From Sedimenticola selenatireducens DSM 17993 (GTDB taxonomy: Bacteria; Pseudomonadota; Gammaproteobacteria; Chromatiales; Chromatiaceae): 64,000 nt of DNA. The stretch lies in NCBI RefSeq assembly GCF_000428045.1, contig NZ_ATZE01000011.1:129243-193242 (forward strand), in the 5' to 3' direction. The position numbers and the translations under genes are program-made. The number at the start of each line of letters is the position of its first letter. The stretch's first letter is position 1. Positions 1 through 8,927 of this stretch are shown here, piece by piece. The notes beneath the pieces are model-generated. The model made no database searches. It had not been told where the DNA came from and saw nothing but the letters and a program-made list of their open reading frames with translations.

Positions 1-1430
1 ATCGGTTGATGGGTTGGACCGTCCTCACCCAAACCAATGGAATCATGAGTATAGACAAACAGCGAACGCTGTTTCATCAGCGCCGCCATGCGCAGGGCAT
101 TGCGGGCATATTCGGAAAACATCAGGAAGGTGGCGCCAAACGGGATCAGACCGCCATGCAGGGCCACACCGTTCATGATGGCCGACATACCGAATTCCCG
201 CACCCCGTAGTTGATGTAGTTGGAGTCGGGCGACTCGGCCCGCATCGGCTTGTAGCCGGACCATTCGGTCAGGTTGGAACAGCCCAGGTCGGCGGAACCG
301 CCAAACAGCTCCGGCAACAGGGCGGCATAACCCTCGATGGCAGCCAGCGAGGCCTGACGGGTCGCCGGACTCTTCGCCTCGGCATTCATCTTGGCGACAA
401 ATTCAGCGGATTTGGCCGCCCAGTCTTCCGGCAGATCACCTGCCATGCGCCGCTTGAACTCAGCGGCCAGTTCCGGGTGGGCTTCCTGGTAGGCGGCAAA
501 TTTGCTGTTCCAGGCCGCCTCGGCGGCAGCGCCCTTCTCCCGCGCATCCCAGCCGGCATAGATATCCTCCGGGACCTCGAAAGGCCCATGATCCCACCCC
601 AGCGCAGCCTTGGTGAGATTGATCTCCTCGTCACCCAGCGGCGCCCCGTGACAGGCGTGACTGCCGGCCTTGTTGGGGGAACCAAAACCGATGGTGGTCT
701 TACAGCAGATCAGAGTCGGCTTGTCGGTCATCGCCCTGGCGAACTCCAGCGCCTTGTTGATCGCCTCGGGGTCGTGTCCGTCCACATCAGGGATCACATG
801 CCAGCCGTAGGCCTCGAAGCGCTTCGGAGTGTCGTCCTGGAACCAACCCTCAACATGACCATCAATGGAGATGCCGTTGTCATCCCAAACGGCAATCAGG
901 TTGCCCAGCCCGAGGGTACCGGCCAGCGAGCAGGCCTCGTGGGAGATGCCCTCCATCAGACAGCCATCGCCGAGGAATACGTAAGTGTTGTGGTTGACAA
1001 TAGTGTGGCCGTCGCGATTGAACTCGGCCGCCAGCGAACGCTCCGCGATGGCCATGCCGACGGCATTGGTGATGCCCTGGCCGAGTGGGCCGGTGGTGGT
1101 TTCCACTCCCGGCGCATAACCGTACTCCGGATGCCCCGGAGTCTTGGAATGGAGTTGGCGGAACTGTTTCAGGTCCTCAATGCTCAGGTCATAACCGGTC
1201 AGATGCAGCAACGAGTAGATCAGCATCGAACCGTGCCCATTGGAGAGGACAAAGCGGTCCCGGTCAGGCCACTTGGGATTCGCCGGATTATGCTTCATGT
1301 AGTCGTTCCAGAGGACCTCGGCGATATCGGCCATACCCATGGGCGCACCGGGATGGCCCGACTTGGCCTTCTGGACCGCATCCATGCTGAGGGCACGGAC
1401 GGCGTTTGCAAGATTTCTGCGTGAGGACAT
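1..1430 (-). CDS. tkt: Transketolase, C-terminus cut by window edge
   Basis: Thiamine-diphosphate transketolase of the pentose phosphate and Calvin pathways, moving two-carbon units between sugar phosphates in the cytoplasm. About 476 N-terminal codons are present and the frame is open to the window edge, so roughly the last 190 residues of a usual 660-670 are missing. The N-terminus reads [20 protein letters not shown], followed by [18 protein letters not shown] and the substrate-loop [16 protein letters not shown]. The ThDP/metal segment is [13 protein letters not shown]. The pyrimidine-domain motif [13 protein letters not shown] and the histidine loop [16 protein letters not shown] lie near the edge. 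The ATG at 1430 is preceded by a clear GGAG ribosome-binding site. Whether the gene belongs to a cbb (Calvin) cluster cannot be told, because its downstream neighbours are outside the window. Confidence 0.97.
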   Translation of the reverse strand, partial: MSSRRNLANAVRALSMDAVQKAKSGHPGAPMGMADIAEVLWNDYMKHNPANPKWPDRDRFVLSNGHGSMLIYSLLHLTGYDLSIEDLKQFRQLHSKTPGHPEYGYAPGVETTTGPLGQGITNAVGMAIAERSLAAEFNRDGHTIVNHNTYVFLGDGCLMEGISHEACSLAGTLGLGNLIAVWDDNGISIDGHVEGWFQDDTPKRFEAYGWHVIPDVDGHDPEAINKALEFARAMTDKPTLICCKTTIGFGSPNKAGSHACHGAPLGDEEINLTKAALGWDHGPFEVPEDIYAGWDAREKGAAAEAAWNSKFAAYQEAHPELAAEFKRRMAGDLPEDWAAKSAEFVAKMNAEAKSPATRQASLAAIEGYAALLPELFGGSADLGCSNLTEWSGYKPMRAESPDSNYINYGVREFGMSAIMNGVALHGGLIPFGATFLMFSEYARNALRMAALMKQRSLFVYTHDSIGLGEDGPTHQP

Positions 1431-1774
1431 ATGTCTCTCCTGTCTTTAGGATGGTTTAATAATTCTGTATTCCGCCCGGCCGGGATTGCCCTGTACCGGC
1501 GGCAGGAATCGCCTGCACGGCAGGCGACTCCCATTAATTCATTGGCTGTAGCGATCCGGTCATATTTCCGACCCGAACCTGTCGCGTGGAGAGACCCCAC
1601 CCGGGCGACACCACACCCGAAAACCGGCCCGGGGTGTCATTCTTGCGCCATCATCTTCGCAGGGCAAGCCAGATCCGCTTATGGGGGTAAAAACAGCATC
1701 CCACAACCGATATAAAGCATTGATTTCAATGCATATACGCTGTTTGCAACATGAATAAACGGTATGCGCGCCGG
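1431..1774. other. Intergenic region between tkt and the thioredoxin-fold gene
   Basis: This 344-base gap separates two minus-strand genes and should hold the tkt promoter. I see a perfect 8-bp hairpin at 1509-1527 (arms TCGCCTGC and GCAGGCGA, 3-base loop) and a longer-range dyad, GACACC (1607-1612) with GGTGTC (1633-1638). Neither is followed by a run of T on either strand, so neither is a convincing terminator. The plus-strand reading frame at 1431-1715 starts against the tkt ribosome-binding site and looks non-coding. I recognise nothing else here. Confidence 0.4.
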
Positions 1775-2332
1775 TTATGCGTCACGCCATTTTATCGAAC
1801 AACCGATACTGGGGATTTGATCCTCCGGCCCCTTTCCTGTCATGGCAACCTGCCGCATCGCCTCAAACAGTTCACGCCGCGCATCGTCAGGCGCAGCCGC
1901 CTTGCCACTGGCATCCAGTCGCCCCCGGTACTGCAACTGCAGGTCGGCGTTGTAACCGAAAAAATCCGGCGTGCAGACTGCGCCATACTGCCTGGCCACC
2001 GCCTGGCTCTCATCCAGCAGATAGGGAAAAGGAAAGCGATATTGCCGGGAGACCCGAATCATATTCTCGAACGAGTCCTCTTCGTAGAGCGCGGGATCAT
2101 TCGACATAATCGCTACCGCGTTGACCCCCAGGCTTGTAAGCTCCGCGGTATCTCGTACGATCCGTTCCCGCACCGCCTGAACATAGGGACAGTGGTTACA
2201 GATAAACATTACCAGCAGCCCTTTCTCGCCACGGCAGTCCGCCAGAGTCCAGCGTTTCCCGTCCACACCCGGGAGATCGAAATCGATCGCCGGCTGGCCA
2301 AAGTCACATACCGGAGTTTGCAGAGAGACCAT
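1775..2332 (-). CDS. Thioredoxin-family (AhpC/TSA-like) protein
   Basis: A 185-residue cytoplasmic thioredoxin-fold protein. The first half holds FDLPGVDGKRWTLADCRGEK, then a beta strand leading to the active-site-like segment FICNHCPYVQAVRERIV, where CNHC stands in the CXXC position. The second half has the cis-proline region VCTPDFFGYNADLQLQYRGR. The CNHCPY pattern is common in a family often annotated as thioredoxin-like or redoxin, usually of unknown substrate. The ATG at 2332 is preceded by a strong GGGAGG site; a start 12 codons upstream is possible but lacks a site. No signal peptide is seen. A disulfide or peroxide reductase role is inferred from the fold only. Confidence 0.85.
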   Translation of the reverse strand: MVSLQTPVCDFGQPAIDFDLPGVDGKRWTLADCRGEKGLLVMFICNHCPYVQAVRERIVRDTAELTSLGVNAVAIMSNDPALYEEDSFENMIRVSRQYRFPFPYLLDESQAVARQYGAVCTPDFFGYNADLQLQYRGRLDASGKAAAPDDARRELFEAMRQVAMTGKGPEDQIPSIGCSIKWRDA

Positions 2333-2485
2333 GTTGCACCCTCCCGATCTTATTAGGCGCAAAAACAACGGAACATAATCCTACCTTAAAAGAATGGCAA
2401 GATTGATATAAAATTCTTATGGAAGCTATTACTGTGGATTAATTGACATTGATAGAGGCTGAGGCTAACTTAGGGCAGCGCCAAT

Positions 2486-2513
2486 TTGACTCAGATTGCG
2501 GGCGCTCTATAAA
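2486..2513 (+). promoter_or_regulatory. Probable sigma70 promoter of metK
   Basis: TTGACT at 2486-2491 and TATAAA at 2508-2513 are separated by 16 bases, five of six consensus positions in each box. Transcription would start near 2518-2521, giving a leader of about 85 bases before metK. The arms AGCGCC (2477-2482) and GGCGCT (2501-2506) form a dyad that brackets the -35 box and spacer, so a bound repressor or a hairpin there could affect the promoter. A weaker alternative is TTGACA at 2443-2448. The reading is by eye, without a scored matrix. Confidence 0.55.
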
Positions 2514-2517
2514 TACA

Positions 2518-2590
2518 GCTAAAGCGAGGGAACAGTTAAAGATCACTGTGAACCCGTCTTTAGCAATCGCTAGACGGGTTTTCTATTTTC
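2518..2590 (+). promoter_or_regulatory. metK leader with terminator-like hairpin (candidate attenuator)
   Basis: Between the promoter and metK lies a hairpin with a 9-bp stem, AACCCGTCT (2551-2559) with AGACGGGTT (2572-2580), followed by TTCTATTTT, the shape of an intrinsic terminator 25 bases before the start codon. Two upstream elements could compete or stack: ACAGT/ACTGT (2532-2536, 2545-2549), and GCTAAAG (2518-2524), which is fully complementary to CTTTAGC (2558-2564) and so overlaps the end of the terminator arm and its loop. A terminator between a promoter and metK only makes sense if read-through is regulated. It does not match the SAM-I, SAM-II, SAM-III or SAH riboswitch patterns that I know. 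Confidence 0.5.
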
Positions 2591-2605
2591 TGGAAGAAAT
2601 AAATT

Positions 2606-3778
2606 ATGAGTGACTACATCTTTACTTCTGAATCGGTCTCCGAAGGCCATCCCGACAAGGTTGCAGACCAGATCTCCGATGCGGTACTGGATGCCATCCT
2701 TGCCCAGGATCCCAACCCGGAACATGCCCGGGTGGCCTGTGAGACCATGGTGAAGACCGGTGTGGTCATTGTCGCCGGCGAAATCACCACCGACGCCTGG
2801 GTCGACCTCGACGACCTGGTGCGCAAGGTGATCTGTGACATCGGCTACACCAGCTCGGACGTGGGCTTTGACGGCAGCACCTGCGCCGTCATGTCGTTGA
2901 TCGGCAAGCAGTCCGGCGATATCGCCATGGGCGTGGATCGCAAGGCGCCGGAAGAACAGGGCGCCGGTGACCAGGGACTGATGTTCGGTTATGCCACCAA
3001 CGAGACCGATGTGCTGATGCCCGCCCCCATCACCTATGCCCACCGCCTGGTGGAGCGTCAATCGGAGATGCGTAAAAAACGGGTACTGCCCTGGCTCCGT
3101 CCCGATGCCAAGAGCCAGGTAACCCTGCGCTATGAGAATGGCGTGGTGACCGGCATCGATGCTGTAGTGCTCTCCACCCAGCATGACCCCGAAATCAAGC
3201 AGAGTGATCTGTACGAAGCCGTGATGGAGAACATCCTGCAGCCGGTGCTGCCGAAGGCCTGGCTGGACAAATGCCCGCAGAACAAGATTCATATCAACCC
3301 CACCGGCTCCTTCGTGATCGGCGGTCCGGTGGGCGACTGCGGCCTGACCGGGCGCAAGATTATCGTCGACACTTACGGCGGCATGGCTCGTCACGGCGGT
3401 GGCGCCTTCTCCGGCAAGGACCCCTCCAAGGTGGATCGTTCAGCCGCCTATGCCGGGCGCTATGTAGCCAAGAATATCGTCGCCGCCGGACTGGCGGATC
3501 GGTGTGAGATTCAGGTCTCCTATGCCATCGGTGTGGCCGAGCCCACCTCCATATCCATAGAGACCTTCGGCACCGCCAAGATCGACGAGGCGAGGATTGC
3601 CCAGCTGGTGCGTGAACACTTCGACCTGCGTCCCTATGGTATTCTGCAGATGCTGGATCTGGTGAAACCGATCTATCAGAAGACCGCCGCCTACGGACAT
3701 TTTGGTCGTGAAGAGCCGGAGTTCACCTGGGAACGCACCGACATGGCCGAGGCGCTGCGGGCAGAGGCCGGTCTGTAA
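2606..3778 (+). CDS. metK: S-adenosylmethionine synthetase
   Basis: Makes S-adenosylmethionine from methionine and ATP. The 390 residues cover the full family length (E. coli 384). Visible motifs are the N-terminal [17 protein letters not shown], the ATP-binding [12 protein letters not shown] near residue 120, the central [13 protein letters not shown], and the phosphate/metal loop [19 protein letters not shown] near residue 263. The start at 2606 follows GGAAG. The gene lies behind its own promoter and an attenuator-like leader. It ends 16 bases before the SAH riboswitch that precedes ahcY, so metK, ahcY and probably metF form one methyl-cycle unit. Confidence 0.98.
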   Translation: MSDYIFTSESVSEGHPDKVADQISDAVLDAILAQDPNPEHARVACETMVKTGVVIVAGEITTDAWVDLDDLVRKVICDIGYTSSDVGFDGSTCAVMSLIGKQSGDIAMGVDRKAPEEQGAGDQGLMFGYATNETDVLMPAPITYAHRLVERQSEMRKKRVLPWLRPDAKSQVTLRYENGVVTGIDAVVLSTQHDPEIKQSDLYEAVMENILQPVLPKAWLDKCPQNKIHINPTGSFVIGGPVGDCGLTGRKIIVDTYGGMARHGGGAFSGKDPSKVDRSAAYAGRYVAKNIVAAGLADRCEIQVSYAIGVAEPTSISIETFGTAKIDEARIAQLVREHFDLRPYGILQMLDLVKPIYQKTAAYGHFGREEPEFTWERTDMAEALRAEAGL

Positions 3779-3794
3779 AGATCCATAAAACACT

Positions 3795-3872
3795 CCTCCT
3801 CCTGAGAAGCGCTGCAACAGGTTCACCCTGCCAGGCTCAGGAGGAGGCTTCAAAAACCCATGAACGGCGCTT
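3795..3872 (+). promoter_or_regulatory. SAH riboswitch upstream of ahcY
   Basis: The 114-base metK-ahcY gap matches the S-adenosylhomocysteine riboswitch. A perfect 12-bp P1 forms between 3795-3806 and 3836-3847. A small P2 hairpin (CAGG 3818-3821 with CCTG 3827-3830) follows the conserved GCGCTGC, and CAGGCTC closes the core. The downstream GCGCTT (3867-3872) pairs with AAGCGC (3807-3812), giving the expected pseudoknot. In characterised members SAH binding turns on genes that remove SAH, which fits ahcY directly downstream. The ahcY ribosome-binding site CGGAG is 9 bases past the pseudoknot, so either translational or transcriptional control is possible. Confidence 0.93.
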
Positions 3873-3892
3873 AGTTTTTTCGGAGACTAATC

Positions 3893-5308
3893 ATGAACGC
3901 CGTAGTAGAAAACAGCTTTACCGATTACAAAATCGCCGACCTCTCCCTGGCCGAATGGGGCCACAAGGAGATCGCCATCGCCAACACCGAGATGCCGGGC
4001 CTGATGGCGCTGCAGGAGAAATACGGGGAGAGCAAGCCCCTTAAAGGCGCGCGCATCGCCGGCAGCCTGCACATGACCATCCAGACTGCCGTGCTGATCG
4101 AAACCCTGGTGAAACTGGGCGCCGAAGTGCGCTGGGCCTCCTGCAATATCTTCTCCACCCAGGACCACGCCGCGGCGGCCATCGCCGACCAGGGCATTCC
4201 GGTCTTCGCCTTCAAGGGTGAGAGCCTGGAGGATTACTGGGCCTATACCCACAAGATCATGGAGTGGCATGACGGCGGCACCCCGAACATGATCCTGGAT
4301 GACGGCGGCGACGCCACCGGCCTGCTGATCCTCGGCAGCAAGGCGGAAAAAGATATCAGCGTGCTGGACAACCCGGGCAGCGAGGAGGAGAAGGTGATGT
4401 ATGCCGCCATCCGCGCTCGCCTGGCGGAGCAACCCAACTGGTATTCCAGCAACCTGAAGAACATCAAGGGCGTTACCGAAGAGACTACCACCGGTGTGCA
4501 CCGGCTCTATCAGATGCAGGAGCGTGGCGATCTCCCCTTCCCGGCTATCAATGTCAACGACTCGGTGACCAAGTCCAAGTTTGACAACCTCTACGGCTGC
4601 CGCGAATCCCTGGTCGACGGCATCAAGCGCGCCACCGACGTGATGATCGCCGGCAAGATCGCCCTGGTGCTCGGCTACGGCGATGTCGGCAAGGGTTGCG
4701 CTCAATCCCTGAAAGGACTCGGTGCCACCGTCTGGGTCAGCGAGATCGATCCGATCTGCGCCCTGCAGGCGGCGATGGAAGGTTATCGGGTGGTGAACAT
4801 GGACGAGGCCTGCGCCGAGGCCAATATTTTTGTCACCACCACCGGCAACTACCACGTGATCCAGCATGATCACATGGCGAGGATGCGCGACCAGTCCATC
4901 GTCTGCAATATCGGCCACTTCGACAACGAGATCGATGTCGCCAGCCTGGAGCAGTACCAGTGGGAGAACATCAAGCCCCAAGTGGATCACATCATCTTCC
5001 CGGACGGCAAGCGGATTATCCTCCTGGCCGAGGGCCGGTTGGTCAATCTGGGCTGCGCCACCGGCCACCCCAGTTTTGTCATGTCCAACAGCTTCACCAA
5101 CCAGACCCTGGCACAGATGGAGATCTGGAATAACACCGGCGGATACGAGAACAAGGTCTACACCCTGCCGAAGAAGCTGGATGAAGAGGTCGCCCGCCTC
5201 CACCTGGAGAAGATCGGCGTCAAGCTGACCACCCTGAGCCAGGAACAGGCGGACTACATCGGTGTACCGGTAGAAGGGCCCTACAAACCCGAGCACTACC
5301 GCTACTGA
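3893..5308 (+). CDS. ahcY: Adenosylhomocysteinase (S-adenosylhomocysteine hydrolase)
   Basis: Hydrolyses S-adenosylhomocysteine to adenosine and homocysteine, relieving product inhibition of methyltransferases. It has 471 residues, the bacterial long form. Motifs include [20 protein letters not shown], the substrate region [37 protein letters not shown], the NAD-binding glycine loop [20 protein letters not shown], and the C-terminal [10 protein letters not shown] with the Lys and Tyr that close the cofactor pocket. The ATG at 3893 has CGGAG eight bases upstream. The preceding riboswitch implies induction when SAH accumulates. metF follows 121 bases downstream. Confidence 0.98.
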   Translation: MNAVVENSFTDYKIADLSLAEWGHKEIAIANTEMPGLMALQEKYGESKPLKGARIAGSLHMTIQTAVLIETLVKLGAEVRWASCNIFSTQDHAAAAIADQGIPVFAFKGESLEDYWAYTHKIMEWHDGGTPNMILDDGGDATGLLILGSKAEKDISVLDNPGSEEEKVMYAAIRARLAEQPNWYSSNLKNIKGVTEETTTGVHRLYQMQERGDLPFPAINVNDSVTKSKFDNLYGCRESLVDGIKRATDVMIAGKIALVLGYGDVGKGCAQSLKGLGATVWVSEIDPICALQAAMEGYRVVNMDEACAEANIFVTTTGNYHVIQHDHMARMRDQSIVCNIGHFDNEIDVASLEQYQWENIKPQVDHIIFPDGKRIILLAEGRLVNLGCATGHPSFVMSNSFTNQTLAQMEIWNNTGGYENKVYTLPKKLDEEVARLHLEKIGVKLTTLSQEQADYIGVPVEGPYKPEHYRY

Positions 5309-5322
5309 TCGGCAACCGATCC

Positions 5323-5345
5323 GGCCCCGCTGGTACAGCGGGGCC
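5323..5345 (+). repeat. Strong hairpin after ahcY
   Basis: A perfect 9-bp GC-rich inverted repeat, GGCCCCGCT with AGCGGGGCC around a 5-base loop, starts 14 bases after the ahcY stop. It is followed by ATCCTGATTT rather than a run of T, so termination would be weak or partial. It may lower metF expression relative to ahcY or stabilise the ahcY 3' end. Confidence 0.5.
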
Positions 5346-5429
5346 ATCCTGATTTCACTATGGCAGCCCCCACCTTCGAACACTGTTCATCAAGGTGGCC
5401 CGCCGATTTTCATAGATCCATAGAAACCG

Positions 5430-6287
5430 ATGCATTCACAACAGACCGATCAGAAACTGTTCAGCTTTGAGCTCTTCCCACCCAAGACCGAGGAGGGCAT
5501 GGAGAAGCTGAAGACCCAGGTCAGAAAACTGGCCCGGGTCAATCCGCTCTATGTCTCCGTCACCTTTGGGGCCGGCGGGTCCACCCAGCAGCGCACCTTC
5601 CAGAGTGTCGAGTGGCTGGTGTCCGAGGGCATCGAGGCGGCGCCTCACATCTCCTGTATCAGCAGCAGTGTGGCTGAGATAGTGCAGCTGCTGAACCGTT
5701 ATAAAGAACAGGGCATCCACCGCCTGGTCACCTTGCGCGGCGACCTGCCATCAGGCACCGGATTGGGCGGCCGGGGTGAACTCAACTATGCCAATGAACT
5801 GGTGGCGCTGATTCGTCGTGAATTCGGTGATTATTTCCACATTGAAGTGGCCGCCTATCCCGAGTTCCATCCCCAGGCAGCCAACGCCCGGGCGGACCTG
5901 AACAACTTCAAGCGCAAGGTGGATGCCGGGGCGAACGCCGCCATCACCCAGTATTTCTACAATGCCGACGCCTATTTCCGCTTTGTCGACAGTTGCGAAA
6001 AAATGGATATCGGGATTCCCATCGTGCCGGGCATTATGCCGATCACCAACTACGGCAACCTCAGTCGTTTCTCGGACGCCTGTGGTGCGGAGATACCGCG
6101 CTGGATACGCAAGCGCCTGGAGGCTTATGCCGATGACGTGGAGAGCATCCGCGCCTTTGGCGTGGATGTGGTCAGTGAACTGTGCCGACGCCTGCTCGAT
6201 CACGGCGCGCCCGGCCTGCACTTCTACACCATGAACCAGTCGGCGGCGACTTTGAAGATCTGGGATAACCTCGGACTGACCGAGTGA
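5430..6287 (+). CDS. metF: 5,10-methylenetetrahydrofolate reductase
   Basis: FAD-dependent reductase giving 5-methyltetrahydrofolate, the methyl donor that remethylates the homocysteine released by AhcY. It has 285 residues, normal for bacterial MetF. The N-terminus FSFELFPPKTEEGMEKL carries the catalytic Glu of the family. VSVTFGAGGSTQQRTFQSVE and the TLRGDLP segment near residue 100 follow, and FKRKVDAGANAAITQYFYN is the flavin-site region. VPGIMPITNY and LHFYTMNQSAAT close the barrel. The ribosome-binding site before the ATG at 5430 is weak. Position after metK and ahcY completes the methyl cycle apart from methionine synthase, which is not in the window. Confidence 0.97.
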   Translation: MHSQQTDQKLFSFELFPPKTEEGMEKLKTQVRKLARVNPLYVSVTFGAGGSTQQRTFQSVEWLVSEGIEAAPHISCISSSVAEIVQLLNRYKEQGIHRLVTLRGDLPSGTGLGGRGELNYANELVALIRREFGDYFHIEVAAYPEFHPQAANARADLNNFKRKVDAGANAAITQYFYNADAYFRFVDSCEKMDIGIPIVPGIMPITNYGNLSRFSDACGAEIPRWIRKRLEAYADDVESIRAFGVDVVSELCRRLLDHGAPGLHFYTMNQSAATLKIWDNLGLTE

Positions 6288-6325
6288 GCATTGCCATGGA
6301 ACGGTACCGGGATCGGAGACAAACC

Positions 6326-6366
6326 AAACAGCCTTTACCGCTGTTTTCCCGGGTATTACCCGGTTT
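6326..6366 (+). terminator. Possible terminator after metF
   Basis: Two small hairpins follow the metF stop: AAACAGC/GCTGTTT (6326-6332, 6340-6346) and CCGGGT/ACCCGG (6349-6354, 6358-6363), the second followed by only TTTG. They sit between metF and the next gene and could end the methyl-cycle transcript, though the T tract is short. Confidence 0.35.
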
Positions 6367-6400
6367 GACACCGACCCCTTGGGTGTTTCAGGGATAACTG

Positions 6401-7525
6401 GTGAAACTGCACCCGCTGCTGATAGTTCTGCTGTTGACCACCCTGGCGGGATTCGCCTCGGGACTGCTGCTGCCGTACATGCTGCCGCTGCGCCCGTCCG
6501 CACCGCTGCACCTGATATTCGCCCTGGGTATCATGCCGCTGATCATGGGTGCCATGACCTATTTCGTGCCGGTACTGACCCGTACCCGCGCGGCGGAGCC
6601 CCTGTCACTGGTTCCGGCCCTGCTGGCACTCGGCGCGGGCATAGTGCTCAGTTTCAGCCTGTTTTTCTCTTTCGCCCTCTATCCATTTGGCGCCGTGGCC
6701 GGACTGATTGCCGCACTCTGGCTGAGCATCTGGATGCAACGGCGCAAACGGCAGACCCTGGGGCGCCCCCACCCCGGACTACTCTGGTATCAACTGGCCC
6801 TGCTGGCGCTGATACTTGGTCTGCTCTCCATTCTGGCCGGTTATCTGCTGCCGGATCAGTGGACCCAGTTGCGGCGACTGCACCTGCACCTGAATCTCCT
6901 GGGATTTGTCGGCTTGACTGCCCTGGGCACCCTGCGGGTGCTGCTCCCCACCACTGGCGGCTATGCCGATCCCGAGGCAGGCCCTTGGCTGATGCGTCAA
7001 TGGCCCTGGATCACAGCCGGCGCCGGATTGATTGCTGCGGGTGCCGCCTGGTCTCCCGCCCTTTCACTGCTTGGCCTGCTGCTATGGCTGCCCCCGCTCG
7101 GTCAACTGCTGAGATCACTGCTGATCACCCATCGACGGGCAGTGTGGCAGGCACATGGCGCCAGCACCTCACTGGCAACAGCGGTATCCGGCCTGCTGAT
7201 CCTGCTACTGAGCGGCACGGCCCACGCCTTTGGCTTGCTCAACGCAGCAAACACTACCCAGGCATTCATTCCGCTGTTTCTGTTACCGCTGGTGACCGGT
7301 GCAGCTACCCATCTGCTGCCCCTCTGGATCACATCGGCTGGTGACAACAGCCGGGAACAGGCCTTGCGTTCACGATTGGGACGCCACAGCGCCGTGCGCG
7401 CCGCGTTGTTCCTCCTGGGGGGCGCGCTCATACTGGCCGATCAAAACTGGGGTATGGTACCGATTCTGCTCGCGCTTCTGCACTTCCTCAGCGCCGTGCT
7501 TTTCTCCCTTCGCTCGAAATCATGA
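6401..7525 (+). CDS. Polytopic inner-membrane protein, function unknown
   Basis: A 374-residue, very hydrophobic protein with roughly ten to twelve predicted membrane helices, starting at GTG 6401. The first helix is LLIVLLLTTLAGFASGLLLP. A His-rich helix, RLHLHLNLLGFVGLTALG, lies near residues 160-178, and a second His occurs in ATHLLPLWITS near residue 305. The layout recalls NnrS-like or haem-copper-oxidase-subunit-I-like families, where such histidines bind haem or metal, but I cannot confirm membership. It lies 48 bases before bioA, with no terminator between. Function should be treated as unknown. Confidence 0.75.
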   Translation: MKLHPLLIVLLLTTLAGFASGLLLPYMLPLRPSAPLHLIFALGIMPLIMGAMTYFVPVLTRTRAAEPLSLVPALLALGAGIVLSFSLFFSFALYPFGAVAGLIAALWLSIWMQRRKRQTLGRPHPGLLWYQLALLALILGLLSILAGYLLPDQWTQLRRLHLHLNLLGFVGLTALGTLRVLLPTTGGYADPEAGPWLMRQWPWITAGAGLIAAGAAWSPALSLLGLLLWLPPLGQLLRSLLITHRRAVWQAHGASTSLATAVSGLLILLLSGTAHAFGLLNAANTTQAFIPLFLLPLVTGAATHLLPLWITSAGDNSREQALRSRLGRHSAVRAALFLLGGALILADQNWGMVPILLALLHFLSAVLFSLRSKS

Positions 7526-7573
7526 GCGCAACTGTTATCATCCTCCCTGAGATGCAGATCAGGTATTAACCGT

Positions 7574-8926
7574 ATGAGTAACAATCAGCAAATCGCCCGG
7601 CGCGACCTCTCGGTGCTTTGGCACCCCTGTACCCAGATGAAAGATCATGAGTGGCTACCGATGATCCCAATCAAAAGAGGCGAAGGGGTCTGGCTGGAGG
7701 ACTTCGACGGCAACCGCTATATCGACGCGGTCAGCTCCTGGTGGGTCAACCTGTTCGGCCACGCCAATCCCAGGATCAACGCCGCCCTCAAGGCCCAGGT
7801 AGACCAGCTGGAACATGTCATGCTGGCCGGTTTTTCCCACGAGCCGGCAATACAACTGGCAGAAAAACTGGTTGCACTCACCCCACCAGGACTGGATCGC
7901 TGCTTCTACGTGGACAACGGCTCCTCCGCCATCGAGGCCGCACTGAAGATGAGTTATCACAGCTGGCGCAACCAGGGCCACAAAGGCAAGCACCGTTTTG
8001 TCACCCTCTCCAACAGCTATCATGGCGAGACCCTGGGCGCCCTGGCGGTGGGCGACGTATCTCTCTACAAAGAGACCTACGAGCCGTTGCTGATGGAGGT
8101 CTTTACCGCCCCCTCACCGGACTGCTTTAACCGGGAGCCGGGAGAGTCCTGGGAGGCCTACTCGATTCGGCGATTTGCCGAGATGGAAACGCTACTGGCC
8201 GAGCACAGCCGTGAGATCAGCGCGGTGATTGTCGAGCCGCTGGTACAGTGCGCCGGCGGCATGCGCATGTACCACCCGATCTATTTGAAGCTGCTGCGTG
8301 AGGCATGCGACCGCCACCAGGTGCACCTGATCGCCGATGAGATCGCCGTCGGCTTCGGCCGCACCGGCACCCTGTTCGCCTGTGAGCAGGCGGACATCAC
8401 CCCGGACTTTCTCTGCCTCTCCAAGGGGCTGACTGCCGGCTACCTTCCCCTCTCCCTGGTACTCACCAGCGAGCAGACCTACCAGACCTTCTACGACAAT
8501 TATGAAAATCTGACCGCCTTTCTGCACTCCCACAGTTACACCGGCAACCCGCTGGGTTGCGCCGTCGCGCTGGCCAGTCTGGAAATTTTCGAACAGGACA
8601 GCGTGATCGAAAACAACCAGAAACTGGCCCAGGTGATGACAGAGGCGACGGCGCACCTGAATGACCATCCCCGAGTGGCCGAGGTGCGCCAGCACGGCAT
8701 GATCCTCGCCATCGAGATGGTCAAGGACAAAGCCAGCCGTACCCCCTACCCCTGGCAGGAGCGACGCGGCCTGCGGGTTTACCAGCATGCACTGAGCCGT
8801 GGCGCACTACTGCGCCCGCTGGGCAATGTCACTTACTTCATGCCGCCCTACGTCATCACCCCGGAGCAGATCCGGGAACTGGCAACCATTGCCACCGAAG
8901 GCATCGATCTGGCGACCCGGGACTGA
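7574..8926 (+). CDS. bioA: Adenosylmethionine-8-amino-7-oxononanoate aminotransferase
   Basis: PLP-dependent class III aminotransferase of biotin synthesis. It uses S-adenosylmethionine as amino donor to form 7,8-diaminopelargonate. The 450 residues include LWHPCTQMKDHE at the N-terminus (the substrate-contact segment typical of BioA), SSWWVNLFGHANPRI, the cofactor-phosphate region FYVDNGSSAIEAALKM, the Asp motif LIADEIAVGFGRTGTLFACE, and the Schiff-base lysine in FLCLSKGLTAGYLPLS near residue 285. The start at 7574 fits this family. The stop is one base before rsmE, so the two are probably co-transcribed. No other biotin gene is in the window. Confidence 0.96.
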   Translation: MSNNQQIARRDLSVLWHPCTQMKDHEWLPMIPIKRGEGVWLEDFDGNRYIDAVSSWWVNLFGHANPRINAALKAQVDQLEHVMLAGFSHEPAIQLAEKLVALTPPGLDRCFYVDNGSSAIEAALKMSYHSWRNQGHKGKHRFVTLSNSYHGETLGALAVGDVSLYKETYEPLLMEVFTAPSPDCFNREPGESWEAYSIRRFAEMETLLAEHSREISAVIVEPLVQCAGGMRMYHPIYLKLLREACDRHQVHLIADEIAVGFGRTGTLFACEQADITPDFLCLSKGLTAGYLPLSLVLTSEQTYQTFYDNYENLTAFLHSHSYTGNPLGCAVALASLEIFEQDSVIENNQKLAQVMTEATAHLNDHPRVAEVRQHGMILAIEMVKDKASRTPYPWQERRGLRVYQHALSRGALLRPLGNVTYFMPPYVITPEQIRELATIATEGIDLATRD

Positions 8927-8927
8927 C

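Noticed and set aside
6..1424. 472-residue plus-strand frame opposite transketolase
   Set aside because: It lies wholly antisense to a gene with clear motifs and shows no domain, start signal or codon pattern of its own.
1431..1715. 94-residue plus-strand frame in the tkt upstream gap
   Set aside because: Its start sits on the tkt start region, no ribosome-binding site fits and the peptide resembles no family.
3867..3880. GCGCTTAGTTTTTT after the SAH riboswitch as an intrinsic terminator
   Set aside because: The GCGCTT is the pseudoknot strand of the riboswitch; a regulated terminator cannot be excluded but I cannot support one from the sequence alone.
3887..5383. 498-residue minus-strand frame opposite ahcY
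   Set aside because: High-GC coding sequence often leaves the opposite strand open; AhcY motifs on the plus strand are decisive.
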